A stretch of DNA of 64,000 nucleotides from Melanopsichium pennsylvanicum (lineage: Eukaryota > Basidiomycota > Ustilaginomycetes > Ustilaginales). Made by a program: the position numbers and the translations under genes. The notes under the pieces were generated by a model. The model was not told the origin of the DNA, did no database searches, and was given only the letters and a program-made list of their open reading frames with translations. Numbering within the stretch: position 1 is the stretch's first letter; every line of letters begins with the position of its first letter. This document shows, piece by piece, positions 18,710-31,600 of the stretch. Location of the stretch: positions 1 to 64,000 of the forward strand of contig OAPG01000004.1 in NCBI GenBank assembly GCA_900208305.1, given 5' to 3'.

Positions 18710-19622
18710 GATTGCAGGTTGTGCTCGAGCTGGCTTTTACGAGAGAAATAGCGAATGATGTTGGGAAATATTGCAAGGCGAGTGCTTATGGCGTGTTCCG
18801 GGCTTCCGAAAGAGTGCCAGGTACGGTACAAGCTGAGCTGCAGATGCAAAATCCGGACAATGTCGAAAATGGTGAGTTGCAGGCAGCTGCTGACCAGCTG
18901 ATGGATTAAAGATGCTGGTCAGCAAGGATCGAGAAGCAGTAGTAATACTAGTTGAAGTATTGAAGGTGCTCAGTCTCTGATAAGGTTGAGGATGACTGTT
19001 GGTGGAAGGGGCTGCTCCATAGATACGACGGAAATGAAAAGGAGAGGAGAACACAGGTGCTTACACCCGGAATAAAAAGGTTTTCACGGATCGACGTCCA
19101 AATCGGGCTGACCTTGCTTTGATGAAATGCTTGCGAGAGGGCGGAGTGTGACAGTGGAGGAGGGTCGAATGAAGCGGTCCGATGGAGGGTCCGGAAGGTT
19201 TTGCGACTAGAAATAGTTGATATGCTGAGTGGGAATTTGAACAAGTGGGTGAAGCAAAAAGGTGGTTGTTGGACGGAAGGTGAATTCTATAATGTTAGCG
19301 GAAGTGGGTGCCGTTGTGAGTGATGATGACAGTGTGACGGTGAGCATATCAGCAACAGGTAGCGTATGCTTGTTTCCATGACTCCGTGTTAGAATTTGTC
19401 GAAAGCGAGCGGGAGCAACGATTTCGAAAGACAACAACTTGAGAGCGCTTCTTGTGTGCGTTTCGAGTCGTTTGAGATTCACAGGATTGGACATCCAACT
19501 AATTCCGCAGGTCGATGGCTGAATAAATAAATGTGTGGTTGAGCCACAGCGCCGACCTCACTTAGCGAGCCAAGGGCGCACCAGAGAAATCGTGTGTATC
19601 ACAAATTATTAGACGGAGAAAG

Positions 19623-19654
<32 letters not shown>

Positions 19655-21731
19655 CAATCTATTATAAAGGACTCTCGAAACCATAGCTCCCGATGCTGAT
19701 GAGTTCAGAGGCACTAACCTCTTTCACTAAAAGTGCACCTTATTGTAATTCAAGGCGGCGCTGGAAGCTAGCGAAGATGGAAGGTGACTACTCAGGCAGA
19801 CCCAAGAGAAATCGTCCCTAGAAGAGGGCATCGAGATGCTCGGAAATGCATGGAACCACTCCACCGACAAGGCCATCACGCACCATACACATTTTGCTGC
19901 TATGCTGGGTGATCGCATCAGTAAGGGTGAGGCTGATGCAAAAGTAAGGTTTCTGTGAACATTCAATAACTTAGTGTGATGAATTGCGTTGAGAGCGAGG
20001 AAATGTCGGCATGAAGGAGAAGGCTCGGCCCATCAAAAAAAAAACCCATGGCGGGAGGAGACGCGGGTTGGAACCCTTGTTCGAGGGGCCGTGTGAATGC
20101 GCCCACCTGTTGATCGGTCAACGAGCCGACACAATGAATCGACATGCCAGTCCTCGTCGTATAAGCTGCGCAATCGACGATTTCCACCGCGTTTTATGCC
20201 GATTGTGCGCAGAAAGAATCGGTCAAGTCACGCCCACAGGCTTGCCACGAATCGTGAATCGAAACCGTTGCGATGCGAAACTCGGCTTTGTGTGTCTGTA
20301 CGAAACACACCATGCTGTGCACTTGGCTATTGTTTCGGAGCAGTGTGCTTTGTTAGGACGACATGCGTGAGCTGACCGAATTTTGATTTCGCCCAACATC
20401 AGGCTCCTGTGCTGCTTGTGTATCGCTTCGGATGCGCGGTGTCGCACTGCTTCTCTTCTCTCTCTCGTCCGCTTGCACCGCAATTTTCTATGAGAAGCGG
20501 CATTAGGATCAAGCAACCAAAGACTCGAGCACGTCAGGTCTTACGTTCTGCCACCACAAGCGATGCGATACAGTGTGGGTGCTTATCCTGCAGATTCTGA
20601 TTGCAACTCATGACTCGGCAATCTATCATCACTCGCCGGACACGACCAACAAAGACAGCGGTGATGCCGAGTGAACCGGCACATTGTTCAATCTTGAGCT
20701 GCTGCCGGGGCTCGCGAGTACCATTCCGATGCCCGCTCTTACGATCGTCACGCTGAGACTTTGGTCTGTTTTTGCATTTTCGCTTATTCTACAGTAGATG
20801 CTCGTTTCTTGGGCTCCCTTTTTGTTGCCCCTTCATCGCCTCCTTACATCGTCCTTCCTTAACCATGACGCCCAACCATCAAAATCTCAGGGTATTTGCA
20901 GGGTGTTTTTTGTTTTGTTTTTTTTTCTTTTCGTTTTTTTTTCTTCCTTCGGCAACGCTCGGACCACGTGCATACAACCCTTCGTTAGACGATACCGTGG
21001 TGACCAGATATCAAAGATATCAATTATTTATGGGAGGTCGAACGAGCCACACTGTAATCTGAACACAGTGCTTCCTTCAAAGCTCAATTGCTCGTTACGG
21101 ACGCTACAGAACAGAACCTAGTTTTCCACAGATGCTGTAGCGCAGCGAGTGTGGGATTCGGATCGTGGTGGGCTCGCAGATCGCGACAAAAGACGCGTCG
21201 CGTAAAGAGCTCCCCCACGTCCACGTGAATTCGTTTCTAGACCGGAACTATCCGCGATCTTACATCTTGAACGTCCGCGCCTTGAGCAGATATCGGAAGA
21301 ACAGACTGCCTCGACTTCGCGGTTGAAGCGTTGAGTCGGTCGACGCCACTGCCCACAGACACGACAGCGCGCGTAGGTAAGGTGGTCGGATCTCTTTCTG
21401 CGCTGTAACGAGTGAGGAAATGTGAAATGTGAAAGGGTGACTCATGACGATGAGGGACGGCGGAAGCAATCCGATGTCTTGGTCATGGTCCGGATGAATT
21501 CGTGGGAACGTTTTCTCTGGCCGGGAAGGCGAAATGATTCATTGGCTAAGTAGCCTCGACTGTTCTTCCGCGCTCAATCGCGACACTGCTTCCTGACACT
21601 GCTTCCGATAGGTACGACCACGCTCACATTCAGATGAAAGAATAGATTCGGCAAAGGCATGCAGGAAGCTGATCACGAGCATGGATTCGAGTCTTGCATG
21701 CGATTCCGTACACCAGCAGTGAATTCAATTT
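18710..21731. other. 3.0-kb gene-free interval
   Basis: It separates the CAF-1 gene start from the METTL14-like gene end. A 27-base poly-A run lies at 19623-19649 and T-rich tracts near 20910-20945. A TACAGTA motif is at 20790-20796. Short frames on both strands lack homology I recognise. No tRNA cloverleaf was found by eye. It could hold an unannotated non-coding transcript or a very long 5' regulatory region. Confidence 0.5.
19623..19649. repeat. Poly-A run (27 A)
   Basis: A 27-base homopolymer within the gene-free interval. It might mark the tail of an old retroposed insertion, but no target duplication or body was identified. Confidence 0.9.
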
Positions 21732-23600
21732 CTACACAGGAGCGCTGTCGCCACTGTTCACACACGCAGCAGCAGCGGCCGCCTCTGCAATGGCCTTCGC
21801 CTTGAGTACGCTAGCCTGCGGTCCGCTCAAGGTATCACTGCCACTTGGGACGCTTACTGTCCTCGCTCCTCCTGCACCCAGTCCTGACAGACCCGCGCCG
21901 CCAGGACTGCCTCGGACGGGGACACCCGACATTATAGAGAATTCAAGCCCAGTTGGATGTGTTAAAACAATTGTGCCAGCTGGCACGCCATGTGCGTGCA
22001 AAGCTACGTTCCCATGCTGCTTGTGAAGTGTCGGGTTGCTGCTCAGACCATTGGGCATCATCGTACCCTGCGCACCACTCTGGTGAAGATCCTGAGGTAG
22101 GCGATAATCCGGCTCAACTCGGTACCAGGAATTACCATTCCTTGCATGCGAGTCGTTGCCTCCTCGTGGCGGCGGCGACTTTGGTCGCAGCTGATCCACT
22201 TCTTCAACGTAGGGCACGAGGTTGGAGCGGTCGCGGAGGTCGCAACCAGGACGGTCAACTCCAAAGTTTGCATCGTATTCATTCTTATCGTATGGCCGGG
22301 GATGCTGCAAACGCTCGAAATGTACCGCTAGGTTGGGGTCAATGCCGATCTCCTCGAAGATGGGCATTCCAGTCGGTGGTATAGCGACCTTGCTGTCGTC
22401 TGGCCATCCAGGAGCATCAGGCCCTACTTCGAGGCCGACAGTGAGCCAGCCACGACGGAGATTCCTGTTGCGGCCAAACAGCTCTAGTCGACGAGTACCG
22501 AGGCAGAAATTCTCGATAGTCTGATAGAGCTCTGATGGCTTGCTAACCATGTCGGGAAGCATGCGTCTTGTTGACTCCTCCACATCGTCTCGCTCTCGTG
22601 CGGATTGCGACTCGGTTTCGCCCTCAGGCCCTGGCCAGAGAATCACATCGGTATCGATATTGCAATGCACGAAGCGAGCATCTGTAGATCGACGGACAGT
22701 GCCTCGAATGCCCATCAAGCAATGTTGGCTTGAGCGTGTAAATGCCGAGCTTGTTGAGGGCTGTTGGCTGCTAGCGTGGTCTTCACCCGGGTTTGTGCGA
22801 ATGCAGACGATATCCTCGCACCTTCGGTAACCCCACTTTGCCAGCACCTCTCTGCCCCGCTCCAGCCCGTCTCCAGCGCCGGAGCCTACCCAAAGAAAGA
22901 CAAAGCTCTCTTTCGCTGCAAGCTGCGGCACAGGTAAGGCAGCAATTTCTTCCCATGACCAGTTCGAAGCCGCGCCGGATGTCACAGAGGCAGAGGCAGT
23001 CGGAGTGCTTTCCCACTCATAGGCTTCGAGCGGAGGGTCGATGAGGACGACGTCGTACTTGACGGGAATCAAGCTACCAAGATGAAACTGGTTAATGGAG
23101 CGGGATGGATCACGAAAGGGTCTGAGCGAGGTCCTCAGATCAGCTTGGAGATAGGTGGGAGGATGGGCGACACGGGTGACGAGCGAATCTTTGAGCTGAA
23201 CGAGCCTTTTCAATTTGGGATATTCGTCGAACCGGGTGCTTGAGGAGGGATTGCGAACAGCGTTGCCAGGAAGTTGGCCTGCGCCAGTGTCGACAAAGTG
23301 CTGAGAATAATCGTTGCGTAGTGTCTGCTCCGAAGCGCTATAGTTTGGACCTAAAGCCGAGTTGGTAGGTATCGCTTTGGCTTTATGTTTAGTGTCCAGA
23401 GGTGCTGCTGTTCCGGCGGTCGCTTCACGATCATTGTTTGAGACAGAGAGACCAATTCGCTGCCTCAGATGCTTTAGACGCTGTTGTTGCTGGTGCCTAG
23501 ATGATGAAGGCTCTCTGGCCGTGTCATTTGGATGAACCAGCGTTCGCCATCGTGGATGGTCGCGAGCACTGATGAAAGGCGACTCAACAGCCATTGTCAT
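21732..23600 (-). CDS. MT-A70 family protein, METTL14/Kar4-like
   Basis: The 622-residue protein shows the METTL14 subclass signature in order: LRNDYSQHFVDTG near 100, FDEYPKLKRLVQLKDSL near 130, PPTYLQADLR near 155, YDVVLIDPPL at about 184-191, FVFLWVGSGAG near 235, WGYRRCEDIVCIRTN near 255, HCLMGIRGTVRR and DVILWPGPEG near 300-330. METTL14 is the non-catalytic, RNA-binding partner of METTL3 in the N6-methyladenosine writer, and Kar4 is its yeast counterpart. The catalytic DPPW motif reads DPPL, so activity is unlikely. The C-terminal 200 residues are disordered, rich in Gly, Ala and Pro. METTL3/Ime4 would be the expected partner but is not in this window. Confidence 0.85.
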   Translation of the reverse strand: MTMAVESPFISARDHPRWRTLVHPNDTAREPSSSRHQQQQRLKHLRQRIGLSVSNNDREATAGTAAPLDTKHKAKAIPTNSALGPNYSASEQTLRNDYSQHFVDTGAGQLPGNAVRNPSSSTRFDEYPKLKRLVQLKDSLVTRVAHPPTYLQADLRTSLRPFRDPSRSINQFHLGSLIPVKYDVVLIDPPLEAYEWESTPTASASVTSGAASNWSWEEIAALPVPQLAAKESFVFLWVGSGAGDGLERGREVLAKWGYRRCEDIVCIRTNPGEDHASSQQPSTSSAFTRSSQHCLMGIRGTVRRSTDARFVHCNIDTDVILWPGPEGETESQSARERDDVEESTRRMLPDMVSKPSELYQTIENFCLGTRRLELFGRNRNLRRGWLTVGLEVGPDAPGWPDDSKVAIPPTGMPIFEEIGIDPNLAVHFERLQHPRPYDKNEYDANFGVDRPGCDLRDRSNLVPYVEEVDQLRPKSPPPRGGNDSHARNGNSWYRVEPDYRLPQDLHQSGAQGTMMPNGLSSNPTLHKQHGNVALHAHGVPAGTIVLTHPTGLEFSIMSGVPVRGSPGGAGLSGLGAGGARTVSVPSGSDTLSGPQASVLKAKAIAEAAAAAACVNSGDSAPV

Positions 23601-25140
23601 TCGTGACTAGCTGGTCAGCAAGTCGTGCAAATTGCATTGTGATGCATCACAAGTACAGCAGGTGATGTTCGTTCTTGGTCCTTGCACCTGTGCCTGCTCT
23701 CGTTGCAAGACAGAATTGTTGCGACGAAGAGACTTTGATGAAAGATGGTCAATTTTGAAGCTGCTGTATGGCAGTTCGGAAAGATACACATTTCTGCAGG
23801 GCCCACCCTATTTCACGTTTAACAGTGACTTTGGGAGACCTTCAAATTCAGTCTTGCTGCACAGTTAATGGATAGTACTTTACAGTACCGCGATGAAGCG
23901 GCGGCGTCAGTCCGCCATAACGCCAGTCCGAAACAGGGATAGAGGTGCCGATTTCGCTCTGGACATGCTCACAGACCCGGCCCTCCTTGCTCGAGCATGC
24001 ATACAGTATATGAAACATAAGATTTTGATGAGTGCTTTTCAGCTTTTCTGTGGGTGTGCAGCAAAAAGAGCTGTTGTCCCTTGTTTTTGTGCAGGACGAT
24101 GCGAGGCTCAAAGTCAGAGGCCGGAGCTGATGGTCGACTTTCCCTGCACTTGAAGTTTAAGGAGGACTCGTGGCTGTCGACACAGTTTAAGATAAAAAGG
24201 CGGTAAGTCATTTAGTACGGCAGAGCTGGCAAGAAGGCAACCAATTTTTCAGGAGAAAAGCAAAAACACACACACACGCGATCTTTTGCCGTTGCTGCTG
24301 CTGTCTCTGAGCTTTTTCTCACACACGGCGCACACACCCACACACCACACGCACGCACACACACGCACACACACGCCAACGCAACAGAGCACCGCCGGTG
24401 TCGGTCCAATTTGCTTCTCTGTCTCGCCCCCGCTCGCTTTTTCGTAGTCCTCTATCGCTTGTAGCCCACCTTGGTCCCCCTTTTTATCGCTCGAGTTGTG
24501 TGTGTGTGTTGTGTGTCTGTGTTTCGAAGCTAGAGCTGCACGTCTGGCTCGATTGATTGAATCTGCTCCGCTGTGCCTTTCATCCAACCCGGCGCAGCTC
24601 CTTCTCACATCGATTTGTCTCCAAGTGTTATCACCTCCTTGGCCGGTACACAACAAGATTCATCCGTGCATATCGTCGACCATATCTCATTTCACTTGTC
24701 AACCTAGCATCTCTCTGCAGCTCGGGTCTGCTGCTCACAAATTGGAGGTCGGCTTCAATATTTTGGCCTGAATCTTTGATAATTCAAGGCCGCATTAGGT
24801 TTGCTCCAAGGTACTGTAAGTGTTCGGTACACATGATAGTTTATTGAATCAAGGATTCATCTCATCGACATGGTGGCGCACCGCGCTCGAGTTGCGTTGT
24901 TGCCACTTCATTTGCCATCTCCTTTGTCCTCATTATCGCCCTTGCTAAGCCTTGCTCACCTTGTCTTTCGTCTTCCACCTTCTGCTTTCGGACCTACCGC
25001 GTCCCCACCCGTTTGCCGCCACTATCATACTACACGCTGCTTTCTTGTGCATGTCATCGTGGATCGTCGCATTCGCCGCCCGCATCAGCTTGATCGCGGA
25101 ACCCAACAGATTGGCCTGCGTCTAGCAAGCGACTGCAACC
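23601..25140. promoter_or_regulatory. Divergent 1.5-kb interval, METTL14-like / CLA4
   Basis: CA/AC microsatellites lie at about 24266-24380 and a GT tract near 24497. TACWGTA motifs lie at 23881, 24002 and 24812. The last copy starts a 14-base stretch repeated exactly at 58981. A frame at 24870-25166 overlaps the downstream start codon and could be an upstream ORF. No other gene is visible. Confidence 0.45.
24266..24380. repeat. CA-rich microsatellite cluster
   Basis: Several interrupted (CA)n and (ACGC)n tracts occur within 115 bases, in the presumed regulatory region of CLA4. Confidence 0.8.
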
Positions 25141-27633
25141 ATGTCTGGCTTTCGGAGCCAATCTAATGGCGCGCCAGCCGGCTCGCAAGGTGGCTCTTTT
25201 GGTTCATTGACACCTTCTCGTCCAGCACCACCCGTTCCAACCAGATCGCACAATGACACATTCCTGCCACCTCTTTCGCAGTACAACTCGGGTTCCAGCT
25301 CCCACGGCATGGGCGCTGGAGGCGGATCCTACACTGGTCCCCTTCGTCCTGCTGGCCCCGGCGCCACCGCTTCAGGAGGAGCTCCCGCAGGTCATCTGAG
25401 CACCAATTCAAACTGGCAGCAAGCCGGCCCTGGTGCCACCACCAGTGGAGCTGCTGTCGTCAGAAAAGGTTGGGTCAGCGTCAAAGAAGATGGCATCCGC
25501 TCATGGATTTGGAGTAAGCGCTGGCTTGCCCTGCGCGAGCAAACCCTTACATTCCACAAGAACGAAACCACCTACCAGGCAGTTGCGCTCGTCTTTCTCA
25601 AGGACATCTCCAACGTCTCCCGAACCGATCTCAAGCCATACTGCATCGAAGTTGAAACAAAAGACAAAACCTTCTACCTGCAGCTCAAGAGCGACGAGGA
25701 ACTCTACGGCTGGATGGACGACATCTATTCGCGTTCGCCTCTCATGGGCGTGTCTTCTCCTACCAACTTTGTTCATCAGGTCCATGTCGGTTTCGACCCT
25801 ATCAGCGGTGCCTTCACTGGCCTACCCGAGCAGTGGTCCAAACTGCTCACCACATCCGCAATCACTCGCGAAGATTACGAAAAGAATCCTCAGGCTGTAT
25901 TGGATGTTCTCGAGTTCTACACCGACATTCAGAAGCGTGAGCGCGACGACTTTGGCCTCGGTGCCCCCACCATGAACCTCCAGGCTGGACGTAAGCCAAA
26001 CGAGATCCCAAGTGCATCCTCAGCGCCTCGCTTCAAGGCAGGAACTGGCTTTGCCGGAAGCGCTGGTGCAGACTCTTCCTCCAATTTGAGCAAAGAGGCG
26101 CCTCAATACCCAGCGGCTGCCAAGCCACCTTCGGATGCTTTTCGCAACTCGCCCTCCGCCGCTCCCTCCTCTTCGGTTTCATCCGCACTGCGACCTCAGC
26201 AGCCTACCTCCATGCAAAGAAGGCCATCCGATGACGGCCGACAGGGCGCTTCAAGCCCAACCTCGTCGCAGGCATCTTCTTCGCGCCTTGGAGGCTCGAA
26301 TGACTCCAAGTACGGTCGCTCCACACCTGCTGCCTCTAACACCTCCGCATTCACCGCACACCCTGACTTGGTGCCGTCGCGCAAGGCTCCTGCCGCCCCC
26401 GGTGCTCCCAAGGCGCCTACTGCCGCTTCGTCCCTCGCTTCAACTCGTCCTGCACCTCCTCCGCCAAGCTCGTCGGCGCCATCGAGCCGGGTGCCAAACG
26501 ATAGCGGTGTGCAAGGCCTCAACGTCAAGACCAAAGAACTCAAGCTCGGCAGCGATTCGGGCGTCTCGCCTTCTTCTTCCAGTGCCGCCAAGGCTGGCAC
26601 CGCAGCAAATCAGCCTTCTCCAAGTGCGGCGCCCAGCTCGTCTTCGGCCGCAGCTGCTCAAGTCAAACCCTTGCAAACGGCAAAGAAGGACGCCGGTGCC
26701 AAAACGGCGCAACAGAAGGAAGTCGAGCGCCGCATCAGCACCATGTCCGAAGCTCAGATCATGGAGAAGCTCCGTTCCGTTGTGAGCCAGGACGACCCCA
26801 ACATGCTGTACAGCAAGATCAAGAAGGTCGGTCAGGGGGCTTCTGGTTCGGTATTTGTTGCCAAAACGCTTGCGACTGGTCAGCGTGTTGCCATCAAGAC
26901 CATGGATCTTGCCCAACAACCGCGCAAGGAGCTCATCGTCAACGAGATTCTCGTCATGAAAGAGTCGCAGCATCCCAACATTGTCAACTTCCTCAACTCT
27001 TTCCTCGTGCGCAACAATGAGCTCTGGGTCATCATGGAGTACATGGAGGGTGGCGCGCTTACCGATGTCATTGACAACAACACGCTTGAGGAGGACCAAA
27101 TTGCTGCCATCTGTCACGAGACATGCAAGGGTCTCGAGCACCTGCACAGCCAGAGCATCATTCACCGAGACATCAAGTCGGACAACGTTTTGCTCAACGC
27201 CAGCGGTCAAGTCAAGATCACCGATTTCGGTTTCTGCGCCAAGCTCACGGATCAGAAGTCGAAGCGTGCCACCATGGTGGGCACCCCCTACTGGATGGCC
27301 CCGGAAGTGGTCAAGCAGAAGGAATACGGTGCCAAGGTGGACATCTGGAGTTTGGGTATCATGGCCATCGAGATGATTGAAAACGAGCCGCCTTACCTGG
27401 ACGAGGAACCGCTCAAGGCGCTTTACCTCATCGCAACGAACGGCACCCCCACCCTCAAGAAGCCTGAGACACTGTCCAAGAATCTCAAGAGCTTCCTCGC
27501 CGTTTGTCTCTGTGCTGATGTCAAGAGCCGTGCTTCGGCGGATGAGCTGCTCCATCACCCCTTCCTGCAGTCGGCTTGTCCCTTGTCGAGCCTCGCACCG
27601 CTCCTGCGATTCCGCAACAAGCCCGATCGCTGA
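25141..27633 (+). CDS. CLA4: Cla4-type p21-activated kinase (PH + CRIB + STE20 kinase)
   Basis: Of 830 residues, a PH domain spans about 103-200 ([20 protein letters not shown]). The CRIB motif follows at about 203-220 ([17 protein letters not shown] type) with the autoinhibitory switch behind it. A Pro/Ser/Ala-rich linker fills 280-535. The kinase domain at about 557-815 has a G-loop VGQGASGSV, Lys586 (VAIKTMD), HRDIKSDN near 675, DFGFCAKL and the [12 protein letters not shown] activation segment. PH plus CRIB separates Cla4 from Ste20. In smut fungi Cla4 acts downstream of Rac1 and Cdc42 in budding, septation and filament polarity. The start has good context (CAACCATGTC). Confidence 0.95.
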   Translation: MSGFRSQSNGAPAGSQGGSFGSLTPSRPAPPVPTRSHNDTFLPPLSQYNSGSSSHGMGAGGGSYTGPLRPAGPGATASGGAPAGHLSTNSNWQQAGPGATTSGAAVVRKGWVSVKEDGIRSWIWSKRWLALREQTLTFHKNETTYQAVALVFLKDISNVSRTDLKPYCIEVETKDKTFYLQLKSDEELYGWMDDIYSRSPLMGVSSPTNFVHQVHVGFDPISGAFTGLPEQWSKLLTTSAITREDYEKNPQAVLDVLEFYTDIQKRERDDFGLGAPTMNLQAGRKPNEIPSASSAPRFKAGTGFAGSAGADSSSNLSKEAPQYPAAAKPPSDAFRNSPSAAPSSSVSSALRPQQPTSMQRRPSDDGRQGASSPTSSQASSSRLGGSNDSKYGRSTPAASNTSAFTAHPDLVPSRKAPAAPGAPKAPTAASSLASTRPAPPPPSSSAPSSRVPNDSGVQGLNVKTKELKLGSDSGVSPSSSSAAKAGTAANQPSPSAAPSSSSAAAAQVKPLQTAKKDAGAKTAQQKEVERRISTMSEAQIMEKLRSVVSQDDPNMLYSKIKKVGQGASGSVFVAKTLATGQRVAIKTMDLAQQPRKELIVNEILVMKESQHPNIVNFLNSFLVRNNELWVIMEYMEGGALTDVIDNNTLEEDQIAAICHETCKGLEHLHSQSIIHRDIKSDNVLLNASGQVKITDFGFCAKLTDQKSKRATMVGTPYWMAPEVVKQKEYGAKVDIWSLGIMAIEMIENEPPYLDEEPLKALYLIATNGTPTLKKPETLSKNLKSFLAVCLCADVKSRASADELLHHPFLQSACPLSSLAPLLRFRNKPDR

Positions 27634-28648
27634 TCTGCTAGCTCTGTACATTGTCACCATTCCCCCTTTACGAGATCACGATACCTGCTTCTCAGCCATT
27701 GTGTGTGTGTTGCGAGTTGAGCAATGTCGAGATTGCTTGTCTCCTTGGACTACTGCAGCAGTTTTTTGGTGGCTGCCCGAAATTGTGTTGTGATTGTCAT
27801 CCTCCAGCGCATCAGGATTAGCAAGCTTTTATTGCTTTTGTGGCTTTTGCACTAGATGTACAAGTTGATGAAGGGAGAGAAAGATATCAAAGTTGACACC
27901 TGGTGAGAGCGAGGACTTATCAAGCGCTTGCCACCATCACAGTTGAGACCACTGCTGCTCTGTGAAGCTAAAAAGACAATTCTGGAATGAAAATGTTCTT
28001 ATCTGGAAGGGGGCATATACAAAGCACACAACAGTAGCTGCCCATCAGTCAATATTGCAAAGCACCATGAGAAGGGTAGCCCAACTCTTTGAAAATTCTA
28101 TATGACAGTGTGAATTGTTGGAAAGCAGGTTCAATTGCCTTTAAATGTGTCTGTGTGGATCCCATAGTCCTTGGCTTCAGCAGGAGCACCTGCCCAGCTG
28201 GCCAAAAAAATTGCAGACAGAATTTTGTCAACCATGTTGCTGGACAGGTTCAGCATGCACCAAGTGACAAAGAGGGGCAAGTTACTGCACAATTGAATAT
28301 TTTCAAGAATCAGAGGCAGCAGACCGGCGATGCATAATGTTGGCAAGCGGCAGCATATGGCTTGTGCAAAGTTGGTTAGACACTCACGACTCCACCTCAA
28401 CACTCGGGCGGAGTAACTGAGCATATCTCGGACAGCGCGTGCACAGATCTCACACACCGTGAACCCAACCTTGTTTTCGTCTCGGCCTTCCTGCAACCAT
28501 CTTCATCATCTCCGCTGTGTTCAATCCTCTTTGATCTCGGCTTCGCCTTTGTCATCATCTCATCACGCAAAAACGTCATATTTGAACTCGACGAGCTGCC
28601 TCAGTACAAGAGGCAAGCTCAGTCGATTTTACGCCGCCACCTCCTTTC
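27634..28648. other. 1.0-kb interval between CLA4 and VPS35
   Basis: Co-directional genes flank it. No ORF with recognisable homology and no structured repeat. The last 200 bases are pyrimidine-rich, as usual for 5' leaders here. Confidence 0.4.
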
Positions 28649-31600
28649 ATGGACGACTCAGCAAAGGTCCTCTCGGAGGCCCTCAATGTGGTCAAGGTGC
28701 AACTCGTTCAGATGAAGAGGTGCCTCGATGCGGATCAGGTCATGGATGCACTCAAGAGCGCTTCAACCATGCTGTCCGAGCTCAGGACCTCTTCATTGTC
28801 GCCCAAGAACTACTACGAACTTTGTAAGTGTTCCACAGTCGCTCCTCGCTTTGCTTTGTCTAGCTGCAGCCGACTAACATGTCTCTGTTCCTATTTTGCG
28901 AATTGCTTCCTCGTCGCTTGTAGACATGGCCGTCTTTGATGCGCTGCGTCATCTTTCCATCTACCTCTACGATGCTCACACCACTGGCAAGCATCATCTC
29001 GCCGATCTGTACGAGCTGGTCCAGTACTGCGGAAACATTGTGCCGCGACTCTACCTCATGATCACCGTGGGAAGCGTATACATGTCGATACCCGACGCTC
29101 CCATCAAGGAAATCATGAAGGATGTCATGGAGATGAGCCGTGGCGTTCAGCATCCAACTCGAGGTCTTTTCTTGCGTCACTACCTCAGCGGCGCCACTCG
29201 CGATTATCTCCCCGTTGGTCAGGACATGGGACCTGGCGGCAACCTTCAGGACAGCATCGGCTTCGTGCTCACCAACTTCATCGAGATGAACAAGCTCTGG
29301 GTTAGGCTTCAGCATCAGGGTCACTCCAGAGATCGCGACAAGCGAGAAATGGAAAGGAAGGAACTCCGCATTCTCGTCGGAACCAATCTCGTCCGCCTCA
29401 GCCAACTCGAAGGCGTCGATCTCGAAATGTACCAGCGCACTATCCTGCCTTCCATCCTCGAACAAGTCGTCAACTGCAAAGATGTCATCGCCCAGGAATA
29501 CCTCATGGAGGTCGTCATCCAAGTCTTCCCCGACGACTTTCACCTTCGCACTCTCGGACCCTTCCTTTCCGCATGCGCAGCTCTGCATCCCAAAGTCAAC
29601 ATCAAGCAGATCGTCATCGCACTCATCGACCGTCTCGCCGCATATGCGGCACGCGAAGCAGAGAATGACAGTCCAGAAGAGATCAAGAGGCAAGAGGAGG
29701 AGGCGAGTCGTCGCCTTGCCGAAAAGACTCGACAGATGAGAATGAATGGCCAGAGTGCTGGTCCAGCGTCGGTTTGGAACGAGGTCACTGCCCAAGGAGA
29801 CCCCAAAGCCAAAGCTGCAGACATCGCCGAGCCATCATCGCCGACCGCTGCAGCTGTGAGCACGATGCCACCGCCCTCTGTCGAGCCAAGCGGATTTGGT
29901 ATGGCCTCGGCGGACCGTGATTCGGCTGCTGCGCCCAACGTAGCGACTCATAGCTCGGAAGAACCCGTCTTCCGGAGCATGCCTGAAGGCCTCGATGAGG
30001 ACGCTTGGGGCTCGGCAGGCGGCAGCGGTGCCGGCGGCGTCTCTGCTACAGCTTCGAGCACGTGGGCTTCGCAGACCGATGATGGAACAGAAGCAAGCAG
30101 TGCACAGCACACGACCGACACTCGCGCAACGTCCACTGCCAACGGCGCTTCTCAAGATGGACACAACGCTCGAGCCCAAGAATTCCCTGCAGCTGGATTT
30201 GGACAGGGAGCCGGCACCAATGGTACATCTGCCACTGGCGATGCCGAGAAGGCGGCAATGCCAACACAAGCCCAGCCTCCTCGCCCTGCTGCCATGTCCG
30301 AAAAGCCAGTAGGCAAATTCAGAGGTATTCCCGAAGACGTTCGTCTGTTCGAGGTCTTCTGGGAGCAGATCGTCCAGCTTATCCGTGCTCGACCGGACCT
30401 TTCGATCCAGGACACCACAGCTCTGCTTGTTTCGCTCGCAAATCTCTCGCTCAGCTGCTACCCTGACAAGCTCGAATATGTCGACCAGGTGCTCGCTTTT
30501 GCACGCGAAAAGGTCGTCGAATTTGAGCAGAGCCCCGATCTTCACAGCCCGGCAACCGCCACCAACCTCAACTCCCTGCTCCTTTCTCCGATCAACTCTT
30601 ACCTCACCGTACTGACGCTATTGGCGCTGCCATCGTATCTTTCGCTCCTATCAGTGCAGCCATATACGACGAGAAAGTCAATCGCGCAGGCCGTCGTCAT
30701 GTCAGTGCTGCGGAACGAGACCGTCATGTCAACACCCGAGGATGTCAGCGGCGTGCTCGACCTATGCAGCCCTATCATTCGCGATCACAAGGATGCCATT
30801 ATGGGTGGTCTATCACACGGAGGCATGCACATGGGAGCTGGTGGCCCCGGCGGTCAAGGCGGCTACGGAGGCTACGGCCCCTATGGCGGCGATCCAAGGA
30901 TGGCGCAAGGCATGTACGCCGGTGCACGTGGTGTGGGTCGTCACCATATGATGCAGTACGATCTGGAGGAGATGGCCGAAGAGCAGGGTTGGATTGCTCG
31001 TATGATCCACCTCTTCCGCACAGATGAGCTCGAGACTCAGTTCAGCCTGCTTCAGACCGCGCGCAAGCATTTTGTCGACGGAGGCGAACGCATCAAGTTC
31101 ACCCTGCCTCCTCTCATCACCTCTGCTATCAAGCTTGCGCGACGCTACAAGCTGCGCGAGCGAAAGGAGCCAAACTGGGAAGCCAAGATGCTGACGCTGT
31201 ACAAGTTCATCCACCAAGTCATCTCGATCCTGTACAACAAGGTCGAGTCGTCCGATATTTGCCTCCGACTCTTTTTGCTCGCAGCGCAGTCTGCGGATGA
31301 AAGCGGCTTCGAAGAGCTTGCGTACGAATTCTACGTGCAGTCGTTCACCATCTACGAAGAATCCATCTCGGAATCACGTGCGCAACTCCACGCTATTGGG
31401 CTCATCATTAGCACGCTCCAGACCGCACGCGTGTTCGGCACCGACAATTACGACACGCTCATCACCAAGGCAGCACTTCACGGTGCCAAGCTGCTGAAGA
31501 AGCCTCACCAAGCCGCTGCTGTCATGATGGCAAGTCACTTGTGGTGGCAGACTGAAGTACCAGGTCATCCTTCTGGCCTTGCCACCAGCATTTCGTCTGC

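Noticed and set aside
20031..20130. Possible tRNA-like stretch with a GGTTGGAACCC and TTCGAGG motif
   Set aside because: No cloverleaf could be folded by eye, with acceptor and anticodon arms lacking.
26440..27660. 406-codon frame antisense to the CLA4 kinase domain
   Set aside because: It is a shadow of the GC-biased codon use of the sense gene; the translation has no domain I know, while the sense frame is a complete kinase.
28860..29795. 311-codon frame antisense to VPS35
   Set aside because: It is antisense to a strongly conserved gene and has no recognisable domain.
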